This document shows, piece after piece, positions 60,148 through 64,000 of a stretch of DNA of 64,000 nucleotides; position 1 is the stretch's first letter, and each line of letters starts with the position of its first letter. Position numbers and translations under genes: made by a program. The notes beneath the pieces were generated by a model. That model worked only from the letters and a program-made list of their open reading frames with translations. It was not told the origin of the DNA and ran no database searches. The DNA comes from Anseranas semipalmata (lineage: Eukaryota > Chordata > Aves > Anseriformes > Anseranatidae), in the NCBI GenBank assembly GCA_013399115.1, contig VXAA01003158.1:852730-916729 (forward strand), in the 5' to 3' direction.

Positions 60148-60661
60148 GTATGTGGCTGAGTTCTATACTTCAGTAAGACGAAGCAAGATGAACGAAAATC
60201 AGTTAGATGTGCTCTTATATCTCACAGACCATTTCATTATTTGTTGCTGAAAATTTCAAGGAGAATACAAACTATAATGTGCTTGATTGAAGTGACCTGA
60301 ATCTCACAGTCAGCATTCTGTGACTGAACGGCTAGGAAGCAGAAATAGCTTCTTGACAGAGGACACTTGATGGATACTCTTTTTAGGGGACTCCTGTAGA
60401 CATAGAAAAAGGTTGTTGCGAGCATCAAGGCTGCCAGAGTGGACCTTGATTTCTCAGTTTGAAGGCACTGGGTTAGACTCGTGTGTGTATTCTAAAAGTG
60501 CTGACTTGCCATTTAGTATCTTTGGAATGAAATCCTTAATATAAATTAACTTCCCAATGGCTATTCAATTCAACCTGCTTTTGTGGGAATCTTCCCAATA
60601 CTTATAATGGGAGAGACCACAAGTGCCAGCACTGATGATGCTTTCATTTTTTTCTTTACAG
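60148..60661 (+). other. NCMAP: NCMAP intron
   Basis: 514 bases; nothing recognised. Confidence 0.9.
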
Positions 60662-60803
60662 ACGCATGAGAGTGAAGCGGGAGCTGGAACCCAAAAGCAC
60701 TAAAACAGCAATGCCACCTGCTTTAGGGCAGAACAGCAACAGCATTACTCAGCATCCTACAGTGACTTTCATACCCGTGGATATCCACATGCAGAGCAGA
60801 TAA
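60662..60803 (+). CDS. NCMAP: NCMAP terminal coding exon
   Basis: Residues 57-103 and stop TAA. Basic juxtamembrane RRMRVKRELEPKS, a Pro/Asn-rich middle, and the conserved end QHPTVTFIPVDIHMQSR. This cytosolic tail is too short to stand out as a separate open frame and was found by splice sites and similarity. Confidence 0.95.
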
Positions 60804-63005
60804 CTGTGAACATGTCCTCCCAGTGAGAGAAGAGAGCTGGAGCTCTTATTCCCGTGGACCTGGGACTCCTCAGCAAAGCAACACTGCATCTGGAATAGTG
60901 ATGAGCTGTTATTTTGTCTATAGATTGTAATTAGTCCTGTTTTCTCTCTTTGGGAGGAAAACTAACAGAGCTGGACACTTTCTGTATGATGAAAATCAAC
61001 TGGTGGAGGCATACAAATCATGAGGATTGCAGTGAGCCTTCTTACAGAGCTCTGGGTATGGAAAGACCAAATAAGCCAAGCCTATTCATTGGAAGAAACG
61101 ATGCACACATATTTTGTGGAACTTTTGTTTACTCAGAGTTTGAGCTTTTTCTATTCTGCAATGACTGATGATAAATGGACAAAAAATTTGGACATGCAAG
61201 CTACAACTCAGGTTGTACCTGGGTTTAAGATTTATGTGAATCAGGTTTGTCATCTATTTTATACATGATGGATAGTATGGGAAGTAGCAAAACTCTAAGT
61301 AGCAAAACTGTATTTATCTTTAGTCATCATTTGTGTTTCTAATAGCACATATGTATGGCTTTAGACAAAAGAGAAAAAGTTAATTTTTTATTTTCAAGTA
61401 TTTTTGAAATATTTCTGTAAACTTGGTGACCTATTTCCAAATGAACTGTATGTCCAAGGGTTTTCATTTTCATGGCAAGATTGCTCTAGGTTCATTACTG
61501 CTGTTGCATTAGTGTGTCCTAAGAGCCTGGGAAGTTCTTTAATTGAAAAAAGTAAGCATGGAAAGGCACTAAAAAGCACATGAGGCTTTATGCAAATACT
61601 TTTCTACAACTTACATCCTGAAAGTCTTTGTTCCCTAATGCAGACTAGGCTTGAAATATTTTTAGATTTTTTTTGTTGGTTGTAGAAAGTAACTGAAAGT
61701 GATGTTGTTCTGCAAGTGTGATGCCTGTGGGTGTACAGTAATGCACAAAAGAAATTCCCAAAGTATTTCACAGCCCACTGAGTCTGATCACACAGTAGCA
61801 CTGTCAAGACATTCTGTGGCTTATTGTCTCAAGTGTGCTTATCAAAGCATCACTGAAGCACTGGCTGACAGCATAGATAGTAAGTATTAGGAAGATGAGG
61901 AGTTAAACCCCATTTTAAGTAGAACTACACAAGACAATGAGAAACATCTCCACTCTTTGACAGATACATCTTAAATTGTATGGAATCACTCACTTGAATG
62001 GCTAGTGTGAAGCGAATACAGCAACACAGTCTGGATTTATTTTATTAAGTTTGTCTTACATTTTGACGATGCCAGAGGTTAGCTCTAATCTACTGTGACG
62101 ATTAGAGGGCTCCAGCCTGTTCGTAGACCTTAGTAAAATTTAAGTAGGGTACTTTAACTCATTTTTTTGGGAGCTGTAGAGAGAGAAGTTACTCATCAAA
62201 TTGAGTCACAGAGAGCCTGCAGCCCAAAGCAGCTTTTCTTTGTCTTGCAGCAGTTCCCTTGCTGTTCTCAATCCTGTCACAAGTCATGACTCCCTTGAAC
62301 AGTTAACGTTCTTAAATCATGCAGCGCCAAAACAAAGCTGACCATTCTCAGAGTAAAGTGATAAGGGACTGGAGTGATATATCGATATACTTTTCTCCAA
62401 GATGTGAAGACGTATCTGGAACAGGTAATTTTTACTAACTGGTATTTTTGTGCAGAAACTAAATTCAATTACTCTGCAATTTCTTTAATGAAACTCGAGC
62501 ACAGTTTGAATTCCAAACTAAATATTAAGACAGCTGTTTGTGAAGTTTCTAAATCTTGTAAATATTTTACTTGTCCCAGTTCTGTAACTTATTTTGGTGG
62601 CAGGAATAATTGATATAATCATTCAGAAGAGACTGCAGAAGCCATTTGTAGAGGAGCTGGCCTCCTGTTTCTATTTCTGAACATCTAAGGATGTTTTTTT
62701 GAGCATGTTCTACTGTATCCAAATCCAGATTTTTAGAAAAGATAAACCTCATCTTGCCGTTATCTTTTTAACGTTATCAGGCAGACATGCTTCTAGCAAA
62801 TTTTGTTTGCTTTCCATTTACAGAATTTCGTAACAATGAAGTTCACCTTGCTTCACTGAAGTAGAATAAGCAATACTTCTATGAACAATTCTGTATTGGT
62901 AATCGCTACTATTGGCTAAAGAACTACTGCCTTAAACACGCTAACATTGCTCAATCTGAAAAATTGTGTGCTGTTTTACCAATAAAATTTGCCTTATATT
63001 GGCAC
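60804..63005 (+). other. NCMAP: NCMAP 3'UTR (inferred)
   Basis: 2.2 kb AT-rich sequence up to an AATAAA at 62981-62986. Overlapping short open frames have no support. Confidence 0.5.
62981..62986 (+). terminator. NCMAP: candidate NCMAP poly(A) signal AATAAA
   Basis: Canonical hexamer in the context ccaataaaattt; the most distal one before the next CpG island. Confidence 0.45.
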
Positions 63006-63775
63006 AGCCTGGGAGGTCCCTACAATCCGTTCTGACTCCTGTCAGCAAAATCCTGAGTTTCTGCTGACCAAGTGAAATAACCTTAAGAAAAAAAAAAAGC
63101 ACTGTATTTCCACTGCAGTACCACTCTAACACTTGTGTAGTTTGCCGTGGATTTAAGCTTTCCAGGAGCAATCCCGCACTGTCCTTGTCCTGTAATAGTA
63201 GCTACTCTAGTACTCATTTGACCTGCCCTGTCTAGGCAGCTGGCTTTGCCTTTCAAATCCAGTTTTTTTGAAAATCTTCCCTTTAAATGCCTTTGTGTGT
63301 AGGCCTGCCATCAGGTAGGCCTATTTAAAAAAAAAAATCTGAAAGCTGATATTGCCAATTGGTCTATTAAAGAAATCCCAGACCATGTAAGCCTTCGGAG
63401 AGAATAGGCAATGTAAGTGTAATGCATTAACTGATCTGACAAAGCGATTAGAGATTATGCACGAAGCTGTGCAAATTAATACAACATTAAACACTTCCTA
63501 TGATGCTACAAAAGGCTGCTTGGCCTGAATGCCTGAGGCACTGTGCCTCAGAGTGCCTTTTTGCTTAGCAACTTGATGCGAGCAACCTTTGTAGTTCCTT
63601 ACCCTGTTCTTCGGTAAAGTTTCTCTCTTTACAAAACGCCAGTATTCAGCAGTGATAATGAGAACATTTGGTCTGCAGCTCATATGAATAACCCTAAAAT
63701 CCCTAAAACTTTCGAAGGGCATGCTCAGCAGCTGATCTGCGGCGGGTCTTGCAAGAATTTCTATTATTTCTTTAC
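63006..63775. other. intergenic, nothing recognised
   Basis: A-runs near 63089 and 63328; no coding exon seen on either strand. Confidence 0.55.
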
Positions 63776-64000
63776 CCCTAAAAGTCTTCTAGAAGGTGTG
63801 GCTTCAGCCGGCTGGCTCCTTGGCTCTCTCAGCTGGCGCGTTAACGCCACCGATGCACGGGCGCCAGCAAAAGGTCTCCGTCGTCGCCGCTGGGCCGGAC
63901 TCCCCGCGGGCGCTGCCCGGCAGCAGGGCCCGGCCCCCAGCAGCCTCCCGGAGCGCCCGAGGGGGGCCCGGCCCCGCACGTCGCGGCGCTGCGCGCCTGC
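63776..64000. promoter_or_regulatory. CpG island edge, possible SRRM1 promoter
   Basis: GC and CpG content rises sharply to the window end. SRRM1 follows NCMAP in human, so its promoter is the expected neighbour, but no SRRM1 coding sequence is inside the window. The 71-codon minus-strand open frame here is a low-complexity GC artefact. Confidence 0.5.

Overview
The window is vertebrate genomic DNA, most likely from a bird. It holds long intron-split genes with GT-AG splicing, a CR1 LINE fragment and a second CR1 3' tail, few other repeats, compact introns and very GC-rich promoter islands that are partly assembly gaps. Four genes are recognised from conserved exons, in an order I know from human 1p36.11: STPG1 (minus strand), then NIPAL3, RCAN3 and NCMAP (all plus strand). 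Species cannot be told from the sequence.

Layout. 1-9.2 kb: a CR1 fragment and the 3' half of STPG1, a sperm-tail PG-rich repeat protein, with three phase-compatible coding exons at 8392-8495, 3743-3844 and 2782-2955. 9.2-10.4 kb: a CpG island split by a 525-base gap, placed as a shared divergent promoter of STPG1 and NIPAL3. 11.3-25.1 kb: NIPAL3, with all 11 coding exons found (408 residues, a NIPA-family multi-pass membrane protein) and a 4 kb 3'UTR. 26.6-27.8 kb: an 841-base gap plus GC-rich sequence, the likely RCAN3 promoter. 31.9-40.0 kb: RCAN3, with all four coding exons (249 residues, calcineurin regulator). 40-57 kb: no recognised coding gene; it contains a CR1 3' tail, a third CpG island at about 45 kb with a 10-base gap, and a few splice-flanked open segments of unknown meaning. 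57.1-58.1 kb: two in-phase candidate exons ending in a poly(A) signal, from an unidentified transcript. 58.7 kb: 19 perfect copies of an ATTTT-type pentanucleotide. 59.6-63.0 kb: NCMAP, all three coding exons (103 residues, single-pass peripheral myelin protein) and 3'UTR. 63.8-64 kb: the edge of another CpG island, where SRRM1 would be expected by synteny.

The genes do not form an operon or a pathway; they are a conserved syntenic block. No CRISPR array, integrated virus, tRNA or rRNA gene was recognised. The strongest candidates for something undescribed are (a) the unidentified two-exon 3' gene end at 57.1-58.1 kb, (b) an in-frame alternative C-terminus for RCAN3 within its 3' region, (c) a possible small coiled-coil-like two-exon frame on the minus strand at 51 kb, and (d) an 11-base microexon-like element at 54.6 kb. 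All are inferences from splice signals and open frames and need transcript evidence; open frames of this size also arise by chance.
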